Below, piece by piece: positions 49,529 through 59,340 of a stretch of 64,000 nucleotides of DNA. The translations under genes were made by a program, and so were the position numbers. Every line of letters starts with the position of its first letter. Position 1 is the stretch's first letter. The stretch is from Amyloporia xantha (taxonomy: Eukaryota; Basidiomycota; Agaricomycetes; Polyporales; Adustoporiaceae). The stretch lies in assembly GCA_036971615.1 (NCBI GenBank), contig JAYKKR010000032.1:186001-250000 (forward strand), in the 5' to 3' direction. The notes below the pieces were generated by a model. The model saw only the letters and a list, made by a program, of their open reading frames with translations. It ran no database searches and was not told where the DNA came from.

Positions 49529-50354
49529 TCGCTTCGAGGCAAGAGCACTCGCGTTCGGTACTTGTAGTATTATTCAGTCGGCATCGAAATATTTGGAAGA
49601 AGAACAGTAATGTATCCTGTAGTGCTTGATGTATGTATAGTTTTTGTTCATCACATATGGACGTTTCTTTGCTTTCTGTGCTTGTCTTTCGGCAAACGTA
49701 CTCTAGAATATGGATAGTGTACAATCGGCGCGCTCCCCGACGTAACCGCCCGTCGATGGCACATTCGGCGCCTGGCTCTGGTGAGTCGCAGCTAACTTTA
49801 ATTGTAAAAATATGGATCTGATGGTTTTCGTTGCGTGCTAAATAGTGAGATGCGCGCGAGGCATGTCCTCGGATTCTGAAGACTCGCAAATCAATGAACT
49901 GAAGGAGAACTATGTTCAACTACAGCTGGTACGTACCTTCATGACGAATTTGTGCAGGGCTTCCTAACCGACATCGCCACCTGTCCAATGCAGTCTACCG
50001 GTGTATCATGAAGAGCAAGGTCTTTACTCATCTCTGCTAGATGCTATCTATCAGGATGTGGTCGTCTGATTTGACGCCCTCCACCGGACAAAAGCCCCTT
50101 GGGCGTCGGTTCAGTCAAAGTTGACAAGTGGCAACTGATAGGACTCATAGCAAACTTTGTTTACGCCTTCTACTTCAGTGCTTGCCAGCATCATAACTAT
50201 CAGAGTGGAGTGGTAACTGCGTGCATAGCCTCCTTGGAGACATCATGATTTTTCGTGCCACCAGCCGCAGTCTATAAGGCAAGCACAAATGTCGTGTTTC
50301 TCTACCCACGAAATTTCCTCTGAAAAATCAAGACACCCCAAGCAGCCCTGTACA
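49529..50354. other. Spacer, no gene seen
   Basis: About 0.8 kb between the acetyltransferase and the first DUF6533 gene. No motif or repeat was seen. Confidence 0.45.
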
Positions 50355-52086
50355 ATGTCCCAGTCCGCAGAAATCGATCAATTCTTCCAGGACAAGTGGT
50401 GTTCGTCGTTCTCACGCTTTTATTTGTTGGGTGGGCCAATCTCGTAACATCATCTTTGTACGCTAGCGATATAAGCTTTTATTGTCAATTTTCGGCATTC
50501 GGTGCGTAATTTTACTCCAACGCTGCAGGTCATATCCGAGTCATGTCTCATTGTTTTGATCAGCGCTCATACTTTACGAACAAGTATTGACGATTGAGAA
50601 GGAGGTTCAGGTTGTACAGCGTGGTAGAGCTCGGACTACTGTGATCCTCCTCATCCTCAACCGACTGAACTTGATCTTCACCGCGATCACGGGGTGTCTA
50701 TCGGTCGTGTTGCCTACGGATACCCTATCGGTGTGTCCCCTGTCTTACTGTTGCTTCCTGCTAATTCCTCATCTGCGTGCCAGAGGTGCGTCAGGCCGAG
50801 TACTTCCTTTCGTCAGGCTATCGGCATCTCATTGTTGGCATTGCAGCTGTAAAGGTTCATCATATGCTGCGTTCTCTGCTGGTATATTATCGATGATCAT
50901 ATCCTCTGGTGAGGGATCTTTACTGTATCCAGACCTTGCCGCTTTTCACGAATCATTAGTTGTTACTGCATTTCAGGTATACGCCGTCAGCGGTCGTGCC
51001 TGGCGACTGGGATTGGCTACTCTGGCACTGGGATTAGTGCCCGTTGGCACAAATTTGGTTGGCACCATTTCTCACGAAAGCGTTGTGTGCATTGAGATTG
51101 TTTTCCACAGTTCTTCGTTTCACAACAGTTATACAGTATAACATCAGTTTTGACGGCCGTTCTCTGTGCTGAAGGAGTGAATGTGGCTCAGACGACTGAC
51201 AACATGTACTCACTTTCCGTCGGTTGGCCTGCACATTGGATCACTGACACACCCTTGCCTTTGTGAATAGACGTGATACCTTCTATCGGATCATGTATAT
51301 GTCTCTTACTGAGTCAACAATTCATTTATTTTACAGTCGCCATTTTGACCCGCGCGTGCGTAATCATATCGGACGCCATGGTCTTCATTGCAACTTGGTA
51401 TTACTCGCCTACGCAGAGGCGGCCAGCTTCTCTGAAAAACTGGTTCAACAAATCTGACACCCTCGGTATAGTTCTGGTCCGTGACGGTAAGGCCCCGTGT
51501 TTATATAATATTTGGTTCTGAATTCGCTTATACTCGAGTTATTTGTGTACAGGGACTCTATATTTTGTGTAGGTAACAATATTCCACAGTGGCAACCGCT
51601 GATCTACGTAAATCCCTAGGGTGCTGACATTGTTGAATATTGTAATCATGGTACTGAATTTAACCAACGTAAGTGTTTCCTAAGGGCTCTTTTGCATTAA
51701 TCTGATAATTAGATTGGTTGACAGAATCACGTCGTGAACGTGACGATCATCGTGATTCCGTCAGTATCTGTTGTGACCTTACCATTGCTCCACTGTGAAT
51801 TTATCTTATTTACAGGCTATCGTCGATTCTCATCACACGCTTTCTACTGCACATCAGCGACATCTCGCATTACTCGGTCCAGGTCGGGGCCCAGTTATCT
51901 CCATCTGATCAGTCCGACATTGTCACGTCAGCGCGCTCTGAGCTACCAACCGTAGAATTCGCCGCCAGGACGGCGTTGACTCCTGACAATGCCGGCGGTG
52001 TCTGCGATATGATGTCTTTGAACTTGATCACGGAGGAAGCAGGAGCCGAAGGATCTGATAAAGGCATCGATGAACACGACGGGTAG
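50355..52086 (+). CDS. DUF6533-type multipass membrane protein
   Basis: Start MSQSAEIDQFF at 50355. First exons: 50355-50398, 50467-50501 and 50564-50730, in phase. The third carries the signature LILYEQVLTIEKEVQVVQRG and LLILNRLNLI, the N-terminal pattern of DUF6533 proteins. Later exons give YAVSGRAWRLGLATLALGLV, ACVIISDAMVFIATWYY, KSDTLGIVLVRDG, TLYFV, LTLLNIVIMVLNLTN, NVTIIVIP and SSILITRFLLHI. A Ser/Asp-rich tail with a TAG at 52084-52086 ends it. About ten exons and seven spans make it a seven-pass protein of unknown function found mainly in mushroom-forming fungi, where the family is often expanded. Exon limits in the middle were not all fixed. It has a tandem partner downstream. Confidence 0.8.
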
Positions 52087-52882
52087 GAGGAGCTCATATA
52101 GCGTTATGTGATGATAATGCGCGAGATGCTTCACCATTAGTATGTCGCGTTCTTTCAATGAGGCCTTCGTCCACCTGAAGTGACTTCCCAGATGATTATT
52201 GGTCTTGAAAAATCTGTGTATTGATTTTCGGCGATATGCAAACATCTCCTTGTGATTTCTCACAAAATTAGGGCCTGTGGTTGGCTGGTTCTGTCCTTTG
52301 GACTTGTCCTCGATGAGCAGCTGTGGTTATGCTCAAAGACCTCCAGTCTGGTGAACCGACTGAGGTCCTTGAAGGGATCGAAGTGAGAGTATCAGACTAG
52401 CAGTCTCAGTCTGTCAGTCGCGGGACCCGACCATGATGGACGCTCGTTTTAGTGAAGGTCTACTGAATGACAACCGTATTACTCCCGTGTACCCGTGTAC
52501 TCCGCGCTAATGAAAGTCTCTCAAAGGCCGCTTACTACCAATTTTGTAGCTTGATCGCCTATACCACGAATGGTGAGTTCTTACCCCCAGTATCGCCGCT
52601 CATAATCTTCAGTCTTATTACTCAAGATGTCTTCTTCTCACGATGCATGATGGATAGCTGATGATGAACTGCTGACCGTCTCTTCTGAATTGATCCTTGT
52701 TTACACTCCAAGGCACCAGACAGCATGCCTCGGCATGCGATAGCAGGCGTAGGGTGTGTCCTATATCTGTCGCCGAAATGAAATGACTGTGATCTTGTAT
52801 AGCAAAGTGAGCATTGACGTGTTCCTCTCCTGACGACCATTCCAAGCGCAGAGTCGGGGCATGCCAACGTAACGTCCCGGCG
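52087..52882. other. Spacer between tandem DUF6533 copies
   Basis: About 0.8 kb. No motif-bearing frame was seen; it should include the promoter of the second copy. Confidence 0.4.
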
Positions 52883-54075
52883 ATGTCCCAGTCGGCGGAA
52901 GTCAATGAAAGGTTTGCGTATAGGTGAGTGAGGCTGGAAGGGTATGGAATCTTGAGCTGTCGATCACTGAAATTCCATGGACTCACTGCAGCTCTACGGG
53001 CGGTTACTTCTCCATCGCAGTGGTCGGTGCGTGCCTTTCCCTTGTCGCTGTCACATTGGGGTCTCATCAAGATGGCTTTAGCGATGATATTCTACGAACA
53101 AAGCCTGACGATCGGCGACGAGGTCGAGCTCATACTGAGCGGCAGGCCGAGCACCACGATCCTCCTCATTCTCAATCGAGTCAACTTGATCGGTCTGCTA
53201 GTGGTGGGCGGTTTGTCGATCTACCCTTGGGACACTGTGATGGTGCGTCAATCATCTCACTCATCTACTTGCAATTCCTTAACCCCCATTGCAGAGGTCC
53301 ATCGTGCGTGTTTTGCATCTTGCTGCAGTCAGTCTCATACATGGCTATTGCAGCTGCGAGCGTGAAGCAGTCACTACGCTTACTCGTCCTTTATCTTGGT
53401 ATCCACAGCTATATCCGCTGGTGACCGTCCTTTATATCATCTACACCTGCCTTTTTTGACTTTAAGTCGACAGTTGTTGCGGCACTTCGTGTGTATGCCG
53501 TGAGTGGACGTAGTTGGCGCTTGGCACTTCCTACCTTGATCTTAGCGCTGGTTCCCTTCGGCACAAATCTGGTTGGTGCCTTGCTTTAACTGATTAGCAG
53601 TGATTTGACTTTCTTCCTGACAGTTTATCGACGCTCGAGCGTCATTTACGATCATACTGCTCTTACCAGTCCCGCTCTGTCTAGAACAACAGAATATATC
53701 TCAAGCGAAATATAACCAGTAGTCATTTGTCGTATTGTTTAGACTTCAGGCTCACTGATACCATCCTCTTTTCTGTCACAGATGTAAGATGTTCCTTGGA
53801 TCTTACGCAGAACCTTTCTCAACCTGCAGGTTATGGTTGTAGTGATTGCTGTAACTCGCGCATGCGTTATCATATCCGACGTCATCGTCTTCGTTGCGAC
53901 CTGGTACCACTCATTTTCAGTGGTACGCATGACCTATCGGAAAGGCTGGTTCAGCAAATCCGTCACAATTGTGACAGTTTTGGTTCGAGACGGTAATGAT
54001 CATACAATCACGGGAATATTTTGTTCGGAATGAACTGATGATAGACTCGTTTGCATGCAAGGACCCTGTATTTTG
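52883..54075 (+). pseudogene. DUF6533 paralogue, 3' end missing
   Basis: Start MSQSAEVNERFAY at 52883 parallels MSQSAEIDQFF of the upstream copy. The next exons read MIFYEQSLTIGDEVELI and TTILLILNRVNLIGLLVVGG, then VYAVSGRSWRLALPTLILAL, VTRACVIISDVIVFVATWY and TIVTVLVRDG, each matching the neighbour. After GACCCTGTATTTTGTG (54060-54075, TLYFV in the other gene) the downstream exons for LTLLNIVIM and the C-terminal tail cannot be found. Instead a TCAGAC-rich block begins. The gene therefore arose by tandem duplication and has lost its last two spans and tail, probably through insertion or deletion at about 54.08 kb. A truncated product might still be made. Confidence 0.65.
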
Positions 54076-54089
54076 TGTATGCATGGCAT

Positions 54090-54415
54090 ATCTTTCGTAC
54101 CAATTATTAACAACTGAAGTACATCAGCAAAACGTCAAGTCGTCTGAACGATCTGAGACGTCTGGTTCAGGCCGTTTCAGACACACAGGCATAAGTAGAG
54201 CTGGTCTTACCTAGATGGGACCTGCTGAAGTAAGAGTTCGCGTACTTATTTCAGACGCCCTCAGGCTGTATAAAGGCGTAATCAGACAGCAGACAGACCC
54301 ATGCAGACAGGATTCAGATCACGTTCAGACACCATCAGGCACAGATAAGGATATAGAAGAATGTAATGATTCTCAGTCTGTAAGACATTATATACATTGA
54401 AGTCAGATTAAGCTA
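54090..54415. repeat. TCAGAC/TCTGA motif-rich block
   Basis: The hexamer TCAGAC, or close variants on either strand (GTCTGA, TTCAGG), recurs a dozen or more times at irregular spacing, which can fold into many small hairpins. It begins where the second DUF6533 gene loses homology. It has the same character as the TCAGAG block at 62.7 kb and the CTGACA tails at 63.2-64.0 kb. No coding frame. Confidence 0.45.
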
Positions 54416-54972
54416 CTATAAAAAACGACGCATATGACGGTGCCTACGAGAACCACCGTAGAACCGAGCAGGGAAAACAATGGTATGTTGCATGCGGATG
54501 ACACCAGGCGTGGTAGCAATGGTAACACGGTGGGACACTCGGATTGAAGGAGAGAAGGAGAGAACTCTGGCGTCATTGAAGTATGATCCAGTCAGAACGA
54601 CAAAGTGCAACCCAACTACTAGTAGGAAAATACCTTCAGACTTTGGCGTCATCCGAGTCCTTCCGCAGCTTTAGTCAACCCAGAAGTCCGAATAGCATCT
54701 TTTGTGTGAGAGGGGGAACGGTCAGTTCATATTCCTGCTATTGTGACTATCCACCAACTGCAGGGGAGTTCTCGGAGATCACCCGGCACATCTTGCAAGC
54801 GCAGTTTCTCTGGATCACTGTCAATGGCATACAGTCATTAGTCTGTCTCTTACACCGCACGAGTCAGTCCTGGCCTGAGCAGAGCTGGTTTCCACACGCT
54901 GAATCACCCAAGATCCCTCCGGCGGTTTAGGAATACTTCGGGTCAATTTAATAACCAACATTCCTGTCTTGC
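54416..54972. other. No gene supported
   Basis: A plus-strand frame at 54583-54930 has no motif. Nothing else was seen. Confidence 0.35.
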
Positions 54973-55789
54973 ATGTCTGCAGCCGCACAAGCGACCTCCA
55001 ACAGCACCTCAGGATCGTCAAGTAAGCCTCAAAGAGGGAGGCGTCCCAGGAAACCACACACAGTGGAGCATGACGAGAGCAGGGGAGATGGACATGCTAT
55101 GAACAGCGGTCCTGAAGGTACGCATCCCGTCAGTGGCAGCGCGCACGGGCCGCCTGGCTCTGGTGATCGACAGCGTCAGCAGCGTCCTTGGCGGAATCGT
55201 GGGGGAGCTAATACCTCGCGCCAGCCTGGCCCGTCAGGAGCGAGACCGCTGTGGCGAGTGAAGGCGAAAAGCCGGAGATGACCACCCGGATCAGGCCCGA
55301 AGAGAAATCATCGTGGGGCTAAGTTCAACAGCACGCTCACGGAGGCTGTGCTCGACACGAAGGGAGTGCAGGCAGACAAAAAGCCGGCGGAGAAGCGTCA
55401 CAGGCTGTTACCGAAAGGCAACGAGCGACGACCAAGCTCATCCGCGACCGACAGGTCGCGCCCCATCCCGACTGCCTTATCTGCTTTGCGCCAATCCGCC
55501 CGGAGCAGCGCACATGGTCTTGTTCACCATCGTCGCCGATCGCGCCCGCAGCAGACGAGGACGGCGAGGACAGGGGCAGGGCGGGCGAGACAGCGCGGTG
55601 CTGCCGGACGACGTTCCATTTAAAGTGCATCCTGCAGTGGGCCTCGAAGAGCGTGAAGGATGTCGCGGAGGCGTGGCGTGCGCGCGGGGATGAGGGGAAT
55701 GGCGCTGCCCGGAATGCCAGTCGAATATTCTGCGGCTTTGAGGATGGTGGTCCACATCGCCCCTCGAGATCGAGTGTTGAGTTGACGTA
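54973..55789 (+). pseudogene. NFX1/FAP1-like zinc-finger gene fragment
   Basis: The ATG at 54973 opens a Ser/Gly/Pro/Arg-rich leader (RGRRPRKPH, RPWRNRGG) that stops at TGA 55279-55281. A short basic stretch, KFNSTLTEAVLD, continues in another frame. A third frame (about 55428-55690) then gives the N-terminal RING-like module: PHPDCLICFAPIRPEQRTW, then FHLKCILQWASKSVKDV, then EAWRARGDE. The family's expected WRCPxCQ lies one base out of frame after a GGGG run at 55693-55696. The remaining CX-rich NFX1 repeats and R3H domain, usually over 700 residues, are absent. Intact homologues are transcriptional regulators or E3-like proteins; yeast Fap1 binds FKBP12. Three disruptions and the missing body make this a dead fragment, perhaps carried here by rearrangement. 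Confidence 0.65.
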
Positions 55790-56453
55790 GCGGTTGGCGG
55801 CTGCCCCATAGTGGTCCTGTAAAACCGATCATGAGAAGCACCCTCACGCCACTATTTGCAAAGACGTGGGGAATGATAGGCCTGGTGGCTATGGCAGGTC
55901 AGCTACGAAGCGCACCACGGTGCGAGAATGGAGCGGAAATTGACAAGTGAATGCCGGAAAGTCGATGCAGAGACCAATTGCGGCGGAACGGCAAAGAGAG
56001 AAGATTTTTGATTGCACTCAAAACATCCGGAGATTTTGCTGATTGTGGCGCGGTGGCCAAATGTGTACAAAGTTCGGCCTGTGGCTGCTTTTTTTCTAAC
56101 GCTGCGACTCGCCGACTCGAACACCTTAGCTAACTCGTTTCTACTCGTGTCGACTTGCTTTATGAACCCAAATCACTCTATTCATCTTTCCCGAGGGCAT
56201 TTCAAATCCCGCTTGACGAAATTCCATTTCCTTCCGAAGTTGCATCTTCGCCGTCTACCAGCATGCCGATTTTGCCCCGTAGAATCAGACAGTCTGCAGC
56301 TGTTCGTACGGCGCATGCTAATGGCCTGGGCATTTCACATTCATCGAGTCGGCACACAAGAGGTTCTTCGTCCGAGTTCCCGGAGTCCCATCGAAGTTGA
56401 GTAGCCCTTTTGCATCGAGGCCCATACGTCCATGACATTAAGACCGGAAACAC
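55790..56453. other. Spacer before the LTR
   Basis: About 0.66 kb with short frames lacking motifs. The boundary at 56453/56454 is where the LTR end is placed. Confidence 0.4.
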
Positions 56454-56645
56454 TGTTCGTGTCGCGACTATGAGTCAAGTGACAGGGGACAAACAAACCT
56501 AACGACGCTGAGGGCGTTCGACTGGGATCTTACCGAAGCGATGATGAGCGAGGCTCGAATCAGAGGCTAGGGACAAGGTAAAATAAACGTAAGTAATGGT
56601 AAGTATGTACAGGCAAGCTTGGCTTACCTAGGGACAAGAGGTCGA

Positions 56646-56652
56646 AACTGAA
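56646..56652. repeat. Left 7-bp target-site duplication
   Basis: AACTGAA immediately precedes the palindrome and matches the copy at 58940-58946 exactly. Confidence 0.8.
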
Positions 56653-57733
56653 CACCTGTGGTATCCAAAGTTGTACAACAATTGCCCAGGTACCTGGGCT
56701 TAGCTCTGTGCACAACTTGGCCAGGGTTTTACAAGGCTTGTAATACAACTGGGCCTGCTGATTGACAATCCACAAACCTGCCTAGCCTTTGTACAATGTT
56801 AACCTGGTTTGTAAATCCGCATTTTTGACAATTTCAGTTAAATACTGGGCAAGCTTGTAATAAATATAATCATATATTTCTGCTGTACAGGTCATATATC
56901 ATTATATATCATTAAAATCCGCTTATTTCTGCCATTCCAAATATGGTAATAGCCAGTATATACACCATTAGAATCCGCTTGAATGGGCCATTCCAAATAT
57001 GGTAATAGCCAGTATATACACCATTAGAATTCGTTTGAATGGGCCATTCCAAATATGGTAATATTCAATATAGGATTGTTATATATCATTGGGATCCATT
57101 TGAATGGGGCAATACAAATATGGAATAAAATGTAGGGGTATTATATACCATTAGAAAGCATTTGAATGGGTCATTCCCAATATGGTAATGATCCATTTGG
57201 GGCTGGCACATCAATAATGATGATTTCGGGGGTGGTTAGATTTTCGTATCGTCGCGTTTGAATCAGTATTTTGCATTTTCTGGCTTAATCGGGCAAGCTA
57301 GGGGTCTGGAAAAATTTATCTGGGATCCTTGGATGATGCTCTACGACTTTCATTTCTACCATATATGGTAATATTTCCTTTTTGGAAAGTGTCGGTAGTG
57401 TTCACAGGGCTATATAGCAGGTGAATATCAGTGAGAATGTGAATCAGAAGTCGTATAATGTAGTGCAGCATGTGGTGTGAATGGCTAGTGAACAGTCGGA
57501 GACGGCTATGTAACACAGATGTTCACATGTCTCATCGCTTTTGCTATTTGACAATCAGCCAGTCGGTGCACACCATGCATTGCTAATGTTTGAGGTAGAT
57601 AGTATACTGCACACAGTCAATCACTTGACTGATGAGTGCACTCAACAGTCACTCATATCCAGTATTTAGTTACTGGCAGTTGGCAATCAGTCAGTCAGTC
57701 AGTCAGTCAGTCATAAGTGCGCACTCAGTCACT
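56653..57733 (+). repeat. Left arm of the palindrome
   Basis: 1,081 bp, paired with 57858-58939. AT-rich in its outer-middle part. Contains five diverged copies of a 56-63 bp unit and, near the loop, six tandem TCAG. Confidence 0.85.
56914..57194 (+). repeat. Tandem ~58-bp repeat in left arm
   Basis: About five diverged units, each with GAATCCGCTTGAATGGG-like, CCATTCCAAATATGGTAAT and TATACACCATTA segments. Unit length 56-63 bp. Confidence 0.75.
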
Positions 57734-57857
57734 GTGATCTCAGGTCAAAAGTCACTTATGTTATTGTCCAAGTCATTGTCAATATGTGTGAACAGATGTG
57801 TATTTGAGTACAAACTTGTGTTTGAACTTCATCAAGTTCATCTTCAGTTGCAGACAA
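57734..57857. other. Loop of the palindrome
   Basis: 124 bp of unique sequence joining the arms, from TGATCTCAGG to GCAGACAAA. It shows no coding potential. Confidence 0.7.
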
Positions 57858-58939
57858 AGTGACTGAGTGCGCACTTATGACTGACTGACTGACTGACTGA
57901 CTGATTGCCAACTGCCAGTAACTAAATACTGGATATGAGTGACTGTTGAGTGCACTCATCAGTCAAGTGATTGACTGTGTGCAGTATACTATCTACCTCA
58001 AACATTAGCAATGCATGGTGTGCACCGACTGGCTGATTGTCAAATAGCAAAAGCGATGAGACATGTGAACATCTGTGTTACATAGCCGTCTCCGACTGTT
58101 CACTAGCCATTCACACCACATGCTGCACTACATTATACGACTTCTGATTCACATTCTCACTGATATTCACCTGCTATATAGCCCTGTGAACACTACCGAC
58201 ACTTTCCAAAAAAGGAAATATTACCATATATGGTAGAAATGAAAGTCGTAGAGCATCATCCAAGGATCCCAGATAAATTTTTCCAGACCCCTAGCTTGCC
58301 CGATTAAGCCAGAAAATGCAAAATACTGATTCAAACGCGACGATACGAAAATCTAACCACCCCCGAAATCATCATTATTGATGTGCCAGCCCCAAATGGA
58401 TCATTACCATATTGGGAATGACCCATTCAAATGCTTTCTAATGGTATATAATACCCCTACATTTTATTCCATATTTGTATTGCCCCATTCAAATGGATCC
58501 CAATGATATATAACAATCCTATATTGAATATTACCATATTTGGAATGGCCCATTCAAACGAATTCTAATGGTGTATATACTGGCTATTACCATATTTGGA
58601 ATGGCCCATTCAAGCGGATTCTAATGGTGTATATACTGGCTATTACCATATTTGGAATGGCAGAAATAAGCGGATTTTAATGATATATAATGATATATGA
58701 CCTGTACAGCAGAAATATATGATTATATTTATTACAAGCTTGCCCAGTATTTAACTGAAATTGTCAAAAATGCGGATTTACAAACCAGGTTAACATTGTA
58801 CAAAGGCTAGGCAGGTTTGTGGATTGTCAATCAGCAGGCCCAGTTGTATTACAAGCCTTGTAAAACCCTGGCCAAGTTGTGCACAGAGCTAAGCCCAGGT
58901 ACCTGGGCAATTGTTGTACAACTTTGGATACCACAGGTG
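57858..58939 (-). repeat. Right arm of the palindrome
   Basis: 1,082 bp, reverse complement of 56653-57733 apart from one extra base in a homopolymer near 58206. Confidence 0.85.
58398..58678 (-). repeat. Mirror copy of the tandem ~58-bp repeat
   Basis: Reverse complement of 56914-57194. The unit order and private base differences are the same, so the array was copied with the arm and did not grow twice. Confidence 0.75.
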
Positions 58940-58946
58940 AACTGAA
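58940..58946. repeat. Right 7-bp target-site duplication
   Basis: AACTGAA immediately follows the palindrome and is identical to 56646-56652. Confidence 0.8.
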
Positions 58947-59325
58947 GTCCCCAGGCAGAGGTGTACTACTTATATACTACAAGAGTTCAGGGCAGGCTAT
59001 CTACATGGTCCGTGTGCAGGTGGTCTGTGCGCAGCCTGAGTAAGCAGGCTATGAGTCATAAGTGATGTCGTGAGCGGAGTCCGGCGGGGCCCGAGGTCGG
59101 CCGGCACTGTGCTTAAGTAAATGTCCGTAAAGGGAAGGCGGGACGGAGTCCGTGGGAAGGGAACATGTGACCTGTAATGGTCGACGCGTCTAAGTCCGTG
59201 AACAAGGAGCTTGCGATGTGTACAGTAGAATGGCCGTTCGAATAAGAGGGGAAAATAATGATGAGTAAAAGGAGAAAATCGTCCGTATATAGAAAGGAAG
59301 AAACGCTCAATGTCAATTCGTGACA

Positions 59326-59340
59326 GTACCCCCCTCCTAA
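59326..59340 (-). promoter_or_regulatory. Polypurine tract of the chromovirus
   Basis: On the minus strand AGGAGGGGGGTAC directly precedes the LTR start TGTCACG, the usual primer site for plus-strand DNA synthesis. It overlaps the end of pol. Confidence 0.7.

Larger units (their letters stand above)
56653..58939. mobile_element. Fold-back (giant palindrome) element
   Basis: Left arm 56653-57733 and right arm 57858-58939 are reverse complements over their whole length, as far as I can compare by eye. The only difference found is one A/T in a homopolymer (TTTCCTTTTTGG against its mate with six A). A 124 bp non-palindromic loop lies at 57734-57857. Terminal bases are CACCTGTGG...CCACAGGTG. A perfect 7 bp direct repeat AACTGAA flanks it inside the chromovirus LTR, so it is an insertion and not a rearrangement of the LTR. 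No transposase is encoded: frames in the arms are mirror images of each other and carry no motif. It must be non-autonomous, moved by an enzyme supplied elsewhere. The 7 bp duplication does not match the usual 8 bp of hAT, 9 bp of Mutator or 2-3 bp of CACTA elements. Confidence 0.85.
56454..59325 (-). repeat. Chromovirus LTR interrupted by a palindrome
   Basis: The LTR begins TGTCACGAATTGACATTG at 59325 (minus strand), directly after the purine tract. It carries a TATATAAG at about 58975 and ends CGACACGAACA at 56454, so both ends obey the TG...CA rule. Removing the 2,287 bp palindrome and one 7 bp duplication leaves about 578 bp, a normal length for fungal chromovirus LTRs. The outer end is inferred from terminal bases only, since no second LTR exists in the window for comparison. 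Confidence 0.6.

Noticed and set aside
57660..57925. TCAG tandem repeats that could suggest a CRISPR-like or microsatellite locus
   Set aside because: Six four-base repeats near each inner arm end are mirror images within the palindrome. There are no spacers, and this is a eukaryote.
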